Positions 22,380 through 34,617 of a stretch of 64,000 bases of DNA are shown here, piece by piece. The stretch is from Boswellia sacra. Taxonomy: Eukaryota > Streptophyta > Magnoliopsida > Sapindales > Burseraceae. The notes under the pieces were generated by a model. It had not been told where the DNA came from. It did not search any database and was given only the letters and a program-made list of their open reading frames with translations. The position numbers were made by a program, and so were the translations under genes. Positions within the stretch are counted from its first letter, which is position 1, and each line of letters opens with the position of its first letter. Where the stretch lies: assembly GCA_013180625.2 (NCBI GenBank), contig SNVD02012212.1, positions 496,001 through 560,000 of the forward strand, given 5' to 3'.

Positions 22380-23022
22380 CGGATGGCAATTTTCTCTGCA
22401 TAGTTTAGATGCTCGGATTTTTGATAAAAAAAACCAGATTTTGTAAGGAAAAAATTTGGGTACGAGGATTTTCAAGAAGAAATAGTCCAGATGCAGTATT
22501 GTTAATAAACTCCACACCTGATCTGCACCTACAAAATTCAAGCCATTTATTAAAAATATATATATATACCAAGACTTGAACCCATAACTTAAAAATTGAA
22601 TTTTAATTATTAAACATCAAGCCACATACCTTTTTATTATTAAAATTGATAGACAAGTTTATTGTTTTTTATATAATTTAATTAAAACTAATTAGTCAAG
22701 TAATATATTGTGTTTGAACTTAGGTGTTGAAAAATACATCATACAAGGTTTTCCACAACTACGAAGCACATCTTTTTTGCATATTAAGCAACCTTATTTT
22801 ATTTGATTCATTTCAAAGAGTTACAAAAAAAGTAAGAAAAAAAGTGAGAAAAATCCGGGGTTTTTTTCGGGTGCGATGTGTACAATCTCAAAACCCGTAA
22901 ATACCCGTACCGAAAAAAACCCGAAAAAATCCGATGATTTTACGGGGGTCAGGGGGAATTTTTTTGTCCAGTGCGGGTGCAGAAACGCCAAACCTACACC
23001 CGTACCCAGATTTTGCCATCCC
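22380..23022. mobile_element. hAT-like non-autonomous element remnant
   Basis: The left end CGGATGGCAATTTT and the right end, reversed GGGATGGCAAAAT, form an inverted repeat of the GGGATGGCAA type found in plant hAT elements. The candidate 8-bp target copies CCAACAGG (22370-22377) and TCAATAGG (23023-23030) agree at 6 of 8 bases. The interior has C/G-rich ACCCGTACC motifs and a short TA run, and no coding sequence. It abuts the MULE on its right. Confidence 0.45.
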
Positions 23023-23038
23023 TCAATAGGCATAAATA

Positions 23039-23141
23039 GAGAAAATTTCACAAATGACATTGAGATATAGTCAGAAATCACAAATGACTTTCATTTTTCA
23101 CAAATAAGCATATTTGACCCTAGCATTACTGGCAGTTTGTA
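23039..23141 (+). repeat. MULE left terminal inverted repeat
   Basis: It matches the reverse complement of 30486-30589 over about 100 bp with moderate divergence, including TTTGACC and GTTTGTAAC/TTTTGTAAC at the inner end. Confidence 0.88.
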
Positions 23142-23432
23142 ACTGTTATTGTGATGAGCTAAAATTACCACATTACCCTTCTGACACACCTGATCACCCT
23201 TTATATTATATTTTATATTTTGATTGACATATGATTTGGTAATCAAATTGACCCTTAATAGTATAAATAACATCATAAATGACCCTAAAACATAAAATAT
23301 TAATATTCAAATTTCAAGGCACACCAACGATTACAATGATTTTCCTATATAAGGAAGGCATTCTCAATGACATTCATCCTCTCCCTCATCTCACCCATCT
23401 CCCCTATCCTTCATTTGATTTTATTACTTTTC

Positions 23433-23765
23433 ATGGCTCGCAGAAAAGGTTTAATAAAGGTTAATGGCAGGTTAATTAAGTTCAAAAACAGAAGATGTTT
23501 GTGTGATAGAAAAGCTGGAGTGAAAATATCAAAGTCTCAAAGTAACCCAAATAAGCTATATTTTTATTGTGAAAGAAGGGTATGTGATTTTTATGCTTTT
23601 TAGGTTCCTGATCTAGAAGAGTTTGATGCATTATTACACAAAAACATGCAGGTGCAAGATGAGTTTGTTTCCTTGAAAGAAAGAATGGAATCTGTTGAAG
23701 CATATGTGAAGAAAATTTGGTACATAAATGTATTATGTTTCATATGTTTATTTCTATTTCTATAA
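23433..23765 (+). pseudogene. GRF-type zinc-finger protein with one in-frame stop
   Basis: The frame opens with MARRKGLIKVNGR and has a GRF-type zinc finger: C-x-C in RRCLCDRKAGV, then SNPNKLYFYCERRVCDFYAF. A stop codon TAG at 23601-23603 replaces the tryptophan usual at that place (a likely TGG to TAG change). The same frame then continues 53 codons with a heptad-like stretch (LHKNMQVQDEFVSLKERMES) and a hydrophobic tail (VLCFICLFLFL), ending at 23765. Plant GRF proteins often have this layout of finger, coiled coil and tail anchor. It lies 290 bp inside the MULE left TIR and points toward the transposase gene. GRF fingers are thought to bind nucleic acid; its role here is unknown. Confidence 0.75.
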
Positions 23766-24179
23766 GCTTTAGTAGCAGCTTATGTATGAAGGGAAAAAAG
23801 AAAAGAATTAAGACAAAAGAATTAATGAAAATATAAGTTTTCCATTACTGTAATATGAAGCATTTTGCAACTGTTCATATAGCAAAAATTTGCAAGCTAT
23901 ACATATACAAATTTGCAAGCTGTTACATATACAAGGCCTAATGTTTTGGCTAAAAAATAGACCATGAAGCACTGGAAATTGGTTGTTTTTAGGCCAAAAC
24001 ACCAAAAAATAATTTCAAGTTGGTCAAAATATTTCTAAACTAGGCAATAATAGCAAATTAAGTAGTTGCAGCATTTCCATAGCCGTTAATAGCAAAAGTA
24101 GCCAACTCTCAAAATAAATTCATTGCATTTACAAAGGGGTAGTAAAAACAGCAAAAACAACAAAAACAACTTAATAAAT

Positions 24180-27100
24180 TCAAGGTTGACTTAAAGAAGC
24201 AGCACCAGATGCTGAATGCGTAGCAGATCTTGCAGCATTCATAGGTATAGGTTGACTTGAAAAAGCAGTACCAGATGATGAATGCGGTAGTAGCTCTTGC
24301 AGCAACATTCCTAGGTTGACTTGAAGAAGCAGCACCAAATCTTGCACCATATGTACCAACATGTAATGCAAGCAGGAGAACAGTTTTCTTAGGTTGAAGT
24401 AAGTGTTATTTGATCGACTATACTTAGTTTGCAACATGTAGGTACTAAATTTTTTAGGCTCGATGAAGGAATGAAGATGAATGTTGAGCAAAAATAATGA
24501 CCAAAATGCTCTTTAAGGCCAAGAAAGGAAAGGTGAGACAGAGTTGGTGAAAGGTCTCGAAAACTTATATATAACTTCAAAAAATCACAAAAAATAATCC
24601 AGGAGGAATCTGATGGTGAGTCATATACCTTCGAATCTACGGATGTCTAGTTTTCGTAAAAATTTACAAATCATAAATTGGAGTTGAACTCAAAAAGTTA
24701 TAAGTAATTAAATATATAAAGGTCAAAAGGGATTGCATTACAAAATTGTAAAATATGAAGGGCCAAACAGAGAATGCACTATTTACACAGTATTGTTTCA
24801 CATGGAACTGTTCACGTGTTACTGTTTAACCGAATCCCACGTTGATTTTTAATCACTTTTTCACTCTAACGAAAGGCTATATAAGCACACCTTGAGCATA
24901 CTTCTTAAGGCATCCAGAAATCCTTTCTCTCTCTCTCTCTTCCTCTAGGACACACTTGTGAATTAAATTCTAAAGAGTCATTTCTAGTCTAATATTTTTC
25001 AGACGTTTTACATTGCTCTAACTGGGAAAGGGTACGTCCTGAGAGCAGTTTTCTCTTCTCTTTCATATTTTCTTCTTTGTTTTTCTTGCTTAGAATCAAG
25101 CATGTTTAGGTTTATTTATACTCAGAATAAGCATGTTTATGTTTATTTTTATGCTTAGAAACATGTTATGATTATTATGAATTGTTCTAACCCATATTTG
25201 TTTGACGAGATGGATAAGTGTGTCAAGGTAAGTCCGTTATCCCTCCTTTATTTAGAAACATGTTTAGGAATTTAAATTTCTTCGCGAATGCTTAAAAATA
25301 TGCTTAGGAGCACATATGATAACTTATATTTGTTTTGATATATGCTAGGAAATAGCGTAGAATAGGTAAGAATTACCATTTTACCCTGAGATGTCTTATT
25401 TGAGCTAGAATAGCTATGATTAAAGTGGATTGCTTGAATTATGCTAGAAATGTCATGTTTAGGCTAGAATATGCCATAATAATTATGATTAGACTAACAT
25501 TACCATAAATTAATATGAATTATGATAGAATAGCAATAGGCTAGAATACCATGATAGTCTAGACTAGAATGCCATGATATTAAATTATGGCTTTGTATTA
25601 AATTAATTGATTAATGAATGTATGAATATACTGTGAATACACTTTAATTAGAATAATGTTATGAAATGATAGTGGACTCATATTGATAGTTAAAGGACCA
25701 TCACTAAAGAATGATATATGTATGAATATGTATGCAGAGGTTTGATAAACATGGAATAGACTCACATATAGTGATGAGGAATTCCTTATTTATCGAATCT
25801 CAAATTGATTACTTATTAAATATATGATTTGCATCAATATGCTTTTGTTATTGAATACTTGATTTATGTGAATGTTATATTTAGAGTGTTGTTAGTAGAA
25901 TTACTTTATTTTATTATTGAAGAATAATTGATGTAATCCTCTTCCCCTTTCCCCATGTTTGAAATGAATTGTAACTCTATTCTCCTCTCTCTTTCTATGT
26001 ATGAATATATAACTGCTTCGATTGAATAATCACTTCACATAACTAAAGAAGATAAAATATGAAATGTGTGCATAAAACGAACAATGCTAAGTGGACTAAG
26101 TAATGATACGAGCTTTTCTTATTTGATATTTCCTTAGTGGAGATCAGATTTATATCTAGGTGGGTTGAATAACTCGTACCTAATTTCTCAAACCCATCTC
26201 TGAAGGGATGAAGGTAGTTTAGGTTCTAAAGCGAGGGATCGGATTGCCCCTATTCATTCCCAATTGAATAATTGGGTGGCGACTCCATTCTCTAATTGTG
26301 CCCATGGCTCGTTTATTATCTCTTAAGTCTCTAAAGGGGCTTTGAGACAGTGTCGTGGTTGCAAATGCTTCAAGGGGTGAAAGCCCTATTCACACAACCT
26401 AAAAAAAAATGATATTTAATACTTACATTTCCCCTTCCTCTAGTTGTACCAATAAGCTTTAATCCTCTCCCAAGTCTCCCTCCCCTCGAAGCAGATGCAA
26501 ATCCCTTCCATTTGTTGAAGCACCTCTCCTAACATTTGAAGCACCCCTTCCAAATGTTACAATACCCCTACCAACTAATGGACCTCCTTTCTCAATGGCA
26601 TTTCTCTAATAATAAGTAAGTCAATGACATTAAAAATTTAGATATAAAACTTAATAATGAAACTACAGTAATAGGTGTGCTTGGAAAAAAAAAAAATCAA
26701 TACATATTATTAGGCAGTGGAATTACTGGTGGTTGGTGAATTTGTATAGGTTATCCTATTATGCCCATCTTGTCCACATTTTATGCATATCACAATCCAA
26801 GATCTCCTCACCTTGGTTTGCTCACTTGTTTCTCTCCTTCTAGCGGCATTTGGTCTGCCTGTTTGTCTTTTGCATAGGGGAGGATGCAAAATCTGAGTTT
26901 CAACTTCTTCCCATGCATAACTATCTGGTATAGGCATACTCATGCTACTGTATGCTTATATATAGGCTTGCCTTTTGAAATAATCATGCCATGACATGCT
27001 TACAAGGCAGCCCACTAATCTGTCAGGCCCCACACTCACAAGTCTTTTCATTTAATTTGACAATAAAAGACCTGTAAACATCAAGCAATTCATAGACATT

Positions 27101-29307
27101 GTCTCTACTACAGATAATCCTGAGGTTCCTCCTTTCTTGCCTTTGTTTTTCCATTTTTTCATTACACTAGGGGGCATATCAGTGTCTTAAGTTTGAGCAT
27201 TTTCAACTCTCTCATGGAACCTCACCATAACCCTCCTCCTAATGAATTCCACTAGAGTTAGAACTGATTTACTCCTTAGCTCACCTAACCAATTGTTGAA
27301 TGATTCAGTTAAGTTGTTTGTAACATGGTTACACTTCAAATCTTCATCAAAGGCATGTCTAGATAAAAAACTAGCAGGTATATTATTAAGGTAGGTCTAA
27401 GCCTCCCTATCTAAACCTTTTATTTCATTCATGGCAGAATTGTACTGCACGCCACTTATTGGTGAACCTATTGGCAATCCAAAATAAGTTTCTAAAACGA
27501 ACACCAGATCACCTGCCCTTGAAATTTGCATACATATACCTAGCACAGGATCTGTTATAAGCATTAGACCATGTGTTCTCTACTGTATTGACTAAACCTT
27601 TTTGCCTATAACTTATAATTGTGAAGGTTTTATTCTATCCTAGGCCTATGTATTCCTATAAATGATGCATAAAAAATGCCCAACTCTCTGTATTTTCTCC
27701 CTAGAAACCATAAGTGCTATTGGAAATATGCCACTGTTGGTATCCAAAGCTACTATAGACAAAAGCACCCCCTCAAAGATTCCCTTCAAGTGACACCCTT
27801 CAACTCCTATGAATGGTCTACACCCAGATACAAACCCTATCTTTTGGTTGGCAATGTTAAAAAGAATCTCTTAAAAACTAGACTAACTAATGAACCTTCC
27901 TATTCAACCATTATTTTTGCAATGGCACTAGGATTTGGTTTCACAACCATATTAGCATATTTACATAGTAATGCATATGCCTCTCCATGATCATCTCCTA
28001 ATTTCTTTAGTGCTCTTTTTTTGGCCCTATACAGCCTTTGTTTTCCCACATTAATTTCTTTTCTCTCTAACTCAACCCCCATATGCTTGACTTGATTATC
28101 AAGCATTGCCTTAATGCTCTCTAAAAACCTATTACAAATCCAAGGAGATGTAGCCTCATTGGTATTGTTTGTTCTAGTGCAAAGATGTTTGTTGGTGAAG
28201 GTCTTGGTCACAAAAATTTGTCCATCTAACAGGATAGAAGCATGTATCCTCCAAGGACAACCCTCACTATAACACTTTGCAGTTACACTAGTTTTGGCAC
28301 TTTTAATCCTCTTAATGTTACAACCAACAAAGATTGCATAGTCTTTTAGTGCCATCCTAAATTCTTATACATATTTGAATATATCTCCAACTTTGAACTC
28401 AATATCGTTATCCTCCCTAGGTTGTACAAACTTCCTATCCTTTAACTTCCTAGCAACGTTAGCTAAAGGAGTATCCTCTAAACTGTCACTGTCTAAAGAG
28501 TCATTACCTGACTCATAGCCCTCTAACCCATCAACCACAAAGTTCCCACAATTCCACTCTCTGTCATATCCTTCCCTATTATTCTCCCCATTGTTGTCAT
28601 TCCCCTTCTCATCACTCCATGTATGAACCTTATCTAGCAAGTCCCCAATGTCTTTTGGTAAAACATAACCCCTATCATCACTACAGTCATTAAAATCATT
28701 AGAATCAGATGTTGTTTCATGTGCATCATATATGGGATTTACTATTGTTGGTTGTGTTTAAGTTGGAGGATTAGTTTGGGTGGATGGCTAAGGTTGTGTT
28801 TTAGTTAGAGAAGTTGTTTGGGTGGATGGCTGAGGTTGTGTTTCAATTGGATGAGTTGTTTCAGATAGTGGCTTAGATTGTGTTTTAGGTCCAGCAGTTG
28901 GAGGATTATCAGTTGGAGGATTTGTTTGAGTGCAACAAAAATGTTACTCTCAAAACCTTGCAAAATGTCATGGTTTAGAATATCCTCTAAGTTTGGCATA
29001 GACTCTCCTGTTGGTTCTACTCTTTGTGAAGTTTCAAGCATGGAAACAGGTTCTGGTATGTAAGTTATATGATCAATACAAGCATCTACAAAGGATTCAT
29101 ACACACTTCAATTTCATAAATACCCTTTTGACTAAATAACCCAAACAACTTCTGCATATCAATATCATCACCTATTTCTAAACTACCCCCAGTCCAAGGG
29201 AACTTTGCCAAAACTTTAAAACCATAACTAATCTCATAATTAATATTGCACATAGTAAGTGCACTATTGACCAGTATAATTCTACTAAATTCGTTAGGAT
29301 TATTCAA
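24180..29307 (-). pseudogene. MULE transposase (MuDR/MudrA type), broken
   Basis: Pieces in order on the minus strand: N-terminal region at 29307-28365; MuDR DNA-binding domain at about 28420-28030 (FKVGDIFKYV, EGCPWRIHASILLDG, TFTNKHLC); MULE DDE core near 27880-27670 (GCRPFIGVEGCHLKG, then LLSIVALDTNSGIFPIAL); WLGELRSKSVLTLVEFIRRR near 27290; a zinc knuckle CIKCGQDGHN at 26710-26943 after CKRQTGRPNAARRRE; and an SSQP-type C-terminus ending at 24180. Frames shift several times. The first catalytic aspartate, normally in GVDGCHLKG, is glutamate here. A 1.8-kb insert lies between the last parts. It cannot make a working enzyme. Confidence 0.85.
24540..26410. mobile_element. Unresolved insert in the MULE, possibly a solo LTR
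   Basis: About 1.85 kb of non-coding DNA separates C-terminal transposase parts. A TATA-type box (GGCTATATAAGCACACC, about 24883) is followed by a CT-rich leader. The right end has GGGTGGCGACTCCATTCTCT and a GACAGTGTCGTGG stretch like the end of a plant gypsy LTR. I could not find matching TG/CA ends or a 5-bp duplication, so a long intron is an alternative. Confidence 0.35.
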
Positions 29308-30485
29308 AGCAAGTTATAATTCTAGTGCAAAAGCAAACAATAAGTCTATATTATATCCAACTCATTCCATATTATGTGGATGGAAGTCATACAAACCGAG
29401 TTCTATGAAAACAAAATTCTTGTTACCCATCAAAAACCTTTTATCCATTACATATCGCAAATCAAAGCATAAAAAGTCATACAAAACCGATAGTATATAA
29501 ACATAGATAATTTGTATAAGAGCAGCAACCTTTTACCCATTACACATCGTAATCATGCTTAGTTTACAAATAAACATAAAACAAAAATAAAAAACTAACA
29601 TAAGATTGAAAAAGAAACCATCTGTACCCCAAAAACACAACAGACATACAATAACAGTGCAAAACCCATGAAAGAGAAACCATTTTTACCCCAAAAACAC
29701 ATATAAAGTACAGGAAAAGTGCATGGACAATGTTGAAAAAAAACACCTTTATCCAAAAAACACATAAAATGTCTAAGAATATAGGAAAAATTACAATATT
29801 TCAAAGAAACATGCAAGAGCAACCAAACCTGTACCAATAACAAAAAATACAACTTCCAATAAAAAAAATATGAATAACAAGGAAGACGATCGATTTTCCA
29901 TCCATTTGCTAAGTTCAAAAAACCCATGCATATAAAGACAAGACCATGGAGATAAGAATGAAATTTTTACAAAATTAAAAACCAAACTTTCTTAAAGCCC
30001 AAGTTTAATGCACGTTTACAATTGGTTTCATATGCCAGGGTCTAACAACCAGTCACTTCTCCTTCGCAATATGAAGTTTCTTCTCTATAATGGGTAGCCA
30101 AGCCTCTTTTCTGCAACATGAAGTTTCTCCTATCCAGTGAGCAGCCACTTCTCCACTCCAATTAGCAGTTTTCTCCACTCCAACGTACCCCCTCTCCTCT
30201 CTAATGTTTCTATAAACCACCTGAAATGTTGAAGAATGCCAAAGGTCTTAGGTTTTACTTGGACGAGAAGATAACATAATGAGAAAGAGACCCAAAGAGA
30301 CAAGAGGAAAATGAAAAGTTCAGAGAAAGAATGCTTTCTGCATTTCTACCAGAGTCTCTAGAATTTCACTGCCATCACTGACACACACCTTCACGTGTCA
30401 ACACCCCAAATGCCCCTCTTCTTACATTTGGTATATTTTAGAATTCGAATATACATTTACCGACATACCCTTGAATAGACTTATG

Positions 30486-30589
30486 GTTACAAAAGGCCAA
30501 TAACGCCAAGGTCAAATCTGCCTATTTGTGAAAAATGAAAGTTTGTCATTTTTGACCATACCTCAAGATCATTTGTGAAACTTTTCCTA
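30486..30589 (-). repeat. MULE right terminal inverted repeat
   Basis: It pairs with 23039-23141 and is directly followed by the target duplication GCATAAATA. Confidence 0.88.
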
Positions 30590-30598
30590 GCATAAATA

Positions 30599-31397
30599 TC
30601 CAGGGGTGAAAGCAGTAGCCCAGCCAAAATTTTTAAAGGAAAATTGCAAATTTTTGAGGTCAACGAAATACAAAATTTATTAGTACACCAATTATAAATA
30701 ATCTCAATCTTTAACATAATTTTTATTAAATAACCTACTCCACTTTTTAGAATAAATTTATGTACAATTTATTTCTAAATTTGTATAATTTAATCTCTTA
30801 TAAATCACATTATATTTCCTCAACATATTAGATTTTCTGAATTTTAATCTTCTTTAAAGAGTTACTAAAAGCATTTTTATCTCCTCTTTTGATTAATGTT
30901 TATCAAAATAATATTTTTATATTTTCATACAATTTTTATTATAAAGGAATTGATATATAAAATTAATTTTCTTTTTCAATTTATCCATATTATATAAGAA
31001 TTCTCATAAGACAAAAAAAGAATTAGAATTTTGAGTCCAATTCAATAATATATAATTTATATACTTTGAAGTATCATAGAGCACAACTTCAATAATGTTT
31101 TATCCCATTTTCTAATTGTTTTCATTTTCATTTTATTATAGTATAATTTTATTTATTTTTTAGCATAGAATTATATTTTAAAGGGCAACTATGTCTCCCT
31201 AATACAGTGTATCATTTTTTAATAGATAAAACCTCCTCATTTAGGTTCACATTTTTTTATTTTAAATCTTTTCAGCCCACAAAGAAAAAATGGTTACGCC
31301 CTTGTCAATATCATGAGCATAATCTACTTAATGATTTTAGGCTGATTTTTTTTATTTGAGCATTAACCATTGACAATTCGAGAATCCATAAAAGAAA
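30599..31397. other. AT-rich spacer between MULE and Copia
   Basis: This is extremely AT-rich DNA with no coding sequence or repeat that I can name. Confidence 0.6.
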
Positions 31398-31402
31398 CTA
31401 TA

Positions 31403-32238
31403 TGTGAGATCTGAAAGTATGAATAAGTTATACGTAATATAACAGTACACTGTAATATAAAATGGCAAAGAAGGATTTAAGTGATTCGATTATAAAAACC
31501 TACGTCCACGAACAGCTTAGAGCTGCAATTGATTAAGTTCTTGTTTGTATAATCTTCAAGTGCGTTTATAGTGTTGACTCACTCTCATATACTGATCTAA
31601 TCTTTGTAAAACAAAATCCCTCCAATGTCTTAAACTCTAGTGACACTGCCTATTCTCTATTGCTGACAACTTAACAATACATTATTAAGTAATACATAAC
31701 AATGATGTCTGACACTGAATTACATAAACACTCAACATGTAAATTCATACACGATCACAATCTCTCATACATGAATAAACCTCTCACAAAATATAATCAA
31801 AGTAGCATTCTAATTTTGCGTTGTAGCTCTCTTCTATTTTCTTGAAATGCTATAACACACAACCATACTACTGACAAGTTATATGAAATAACATTAAATA
31901 TAGTATGAAATTTGATCGCCCTTTCTCACTAATATCTTGTGGAATCTCAATCAAACTCAATGGATAAGAATAAGATAATGATAAAAAAATATTGGAAGTG
32001 ATATAAATAAACTTCTAAGTAAATTAGAGCATAAACAAAATATACTTCTAAGTTAACTAGGATACTAGAATAATATCCTAATCTAATAAGAGATATTCAA
32101 TATGAATCTAAAAATTTTTAAAATAAACTTCTAGAAACAGTAAAATGAGAAAGAACATAACCTAATGTTTTAATTACTAGTTTGTCCAAAATAATCATCT
32201 GCATGGCATATGTCAAGGTGTCACATTTGGCACTAACA
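31403..32238 (-). repeat. SIRE-like Copia 3' LTR
   Basis: It is 836 bp and is the second copy of the LTR at 40363-41230. The polypurine tract lies at 32239-32256. Confidence 0.88.
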
Positions 32239-32829
32239 ATCTCTCCATTTTTTGCAACTTTTGATGAAAACATAAAACTATTTTTGAACAATGATCAACA
32301 GATAAAAATAAGTCTAAGACAACTAAAAATAAACATATCACACATAATAGAAAGTATCATACCAATAGGAATAACGACGTATCAGTTATAAAGCACATAA
32401 CAAAATCAGTCATAATAGAAAATGACTAAAATCAAATAATCTGTAAGAAACATGATTAAAGCTGAAGCGACCAACCTATCAAATAACTTGCAATTAAAGT
32501 TATCTAAACGTAATCAAAACTAAGTAAACAAAAATAAATTGCTACAAAAACATCAAAAATAAGTAAACACAAAAAATAGACAATTCAAATATGCATGCAA
32601 AAACATGAAACAAATTAGTTCCTATAAACAAACAAATCAGAGCAAAAATAATGACTCCTCCTTACTTACTTTCCCTGAATTCAAGTAAATATCAATTCAA
32701 AGCAAAGTAAATTAAATACAAATGCAAAAAAAAAAAAAATTAGAAACCATTCTTCTCTCCTTTTGTTTTAGAACAAGTTCCAAAAACAACAAAAATAGAA
32801 ACAAAAAAAAAACATAAACTAATATGAAA

Positions 32830-34617
32830 TCAATGAAAGCGGGTTGATTTACGAACATACGATGGAGATGGAACGCCTGGCCTTTTCTTTGATCGGCTAG
32901 CTTTGGTATTGATCCTTTTGCCTATAGTGGATAGAGTATAGTGCTCAGAAACTACTGGAGTGGCTTGCTGTCCAATTGTATCAGATGAAGACGCTGTAAC
33001 TTCTGCGAACAGCCTTGTCAAGTTTTTAGTACTTGTCTCAATATTGTGTGACAACTCCATAAGTGATTCAACTGCAAGAGTCGATGGAATCTCCTCTACT
33101 GTTATCTCTAATACAGGACCTAGTTCATGTGCATGTTCTGTAGAATGTGGTGGAGAATGTTGTGGTGTAGACATAGGTGAAGCTGGTTCTTTTGAAACTA
33201 GTTCTATTGGTAATGGTTCATCAAAGTGCGGAACCTGAGCTGGTTCTTCTAGAAGTGGTTCATCAAAACTTTCTCTACAACAACTTGTGTCTTGGCAAAT
33301 TTCTTCTTGCCAATTTAACCTTTTTCTATCTCTTCAGCTCAGTGCCTTTGGATTTCTACTTTGCATCTTTTTTCTTTTTCTTCTTCTTTGTTCTCTTGTC
33401 TGTTGTAACAGTAGTCTGTTCAGCTTGTTCCTCTTCTAGTCTAGTCTTCTCTAGATGCTCCTTCATGATTTCATCAGTTTCTATAGAAGGTTGGTCATCT
33501 GTAGTATCTTTGCATTCAATTTTTCTTTTCCAATGCCGATTGCTTTTCCTTGATATCCTTAATATCCTGCACAACATCAGCTAGTGCAACATTGATTTTG
33601 TTCTTCGACATTACACATTGGATTTGTTCTCACTTCTCTTGATTTTGGTTGAGCATTAGGCAAATCAGATTTGTCATGCAATCTGGACAGGAAACCTTTT
33701 GTGATAGGCTTTGGCAAAAGTTTAGAGGTTTCTTTAAAACTCATAGGAACACCATTTTAAGCTAAAATTCATTGAATCATGCAAGGAAACATAAGTAAAT
33801 GATAATCAAATTTGCAAGGTACAATCTAAACTATCATCCTATCTATCTACAAACCTAAATTTATTGGTCTATTGATGCCCAAATAGAACAAAAATTTCAA
33901 TCTATCTTCTCTCACTTGATTTAGATAAGTTAAAGGGAACCAATCAAATTGAGTTATCCTATGCAAGACCCTATACCGCTTAATAAGATATTTTTTATCA
34001 ATTCACCCATCTTGAGAGTTCCTTACCAAATCATCACGACCTGTTAAATCTTTAAGAACAATCTTTATATTAAAACTATCATCAACAGAATGAAAACGTC
34101 CACTAGGAATATCAAAGAATGTGTTAATCACATTAAGAAAGAATTTAACCAATCTACCTCTACAATACATCTTGTGATAATAAAAGCTTTTTGGATTATC
34201 AATTAACTCAAGTATATTGGTATAAAACTCTTGAATGAGAGTCTTAACAAGAGGTAGAAATTTATTTACTATTCTGATCTAGTAGATGGACTCAAGAAAC
34301 TCACCCAAGCCATATGTATTGAAGTTAGAAATCCTTACTAGCCTTTCAATCTACAACTTTCTTTTCAAAGTATATTTCAAAAAAAAAAATTGTTCTTCAC
34401 TTCTGCGGTGAGAAACTTATTAAATGTAAGCTTGATCTTGTTCTTCATTCATCCAACAGGAACTATTTCATCATCACCCATTGCAGAATAAATCGGGACC
34501 TCTATATGTTACTGTTACGACTGTTAACATTGTGAAATATCATGATTAGTTGCTCTCCAGAATCATTGGCAAAGATGCGCTACTGGTAGTTCTCTTAAGC
34601 TCAATAAAAGATGCCAT
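32830..34617 (-). pseudogene. Extra ORF of the Copia element, plant-transposon-protein-like
   Basis: Between RNase H and the 3' LTR the minus strand holds about 1.8 kb of decayed coding sequence in the same sense as pol. It starts MASFIELKRTTSSASLP at 34617. It then reads LGEFLESIY, LVKTLIQEFYTNILELI, YCRGRLVKFFLNVINTFFDIP and TQFDWFPLTYLNQVREDRLKF, the style of the 'putative plant transposon protein' family. A Lys-rich middle is followed by a Ser/Pro/Thr-rich tail that ends PSYVRKSTRFH. SIRE elements are known to carry an additional, env-like ORF at this place. I see no clear signal peptide or membrane segment. The function is unknown. Confidence 0.65.

Larger units (their letters stand above)
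23039..30589. mobile_element. Complete Mutator-like element (MULE) with TIRs and 9-bp TSD
   Basis: The 7.55-kb element is flanked by a perfect 9-bp direct repeat GCATAAATA at 23030-23038 and 30590-30598. Terminal inverted repeats of about 100 bp (23039-23141 and 30486-30589) share GTTTCACAAATGA-type ends and the run CTTTCATTTTTCACAAATA. Inside are a minus-strand transposase pseudogene and a plus-strand GRF zinc-finger ORF, arranged convergently. A 9-bp duplication and TIRs of this length are standard for Mutator-type transposons. The transposase is broken, so this copy is non-autonomous now. Confidence 0.92.

Noticed and set aside
33177..33584. 135-codon plus-strand ORF in the Copia 3' region
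   Set aside because: It is the complement of the Ser/Lys-rich extra ORF on the minus strand and has no domain of its own.
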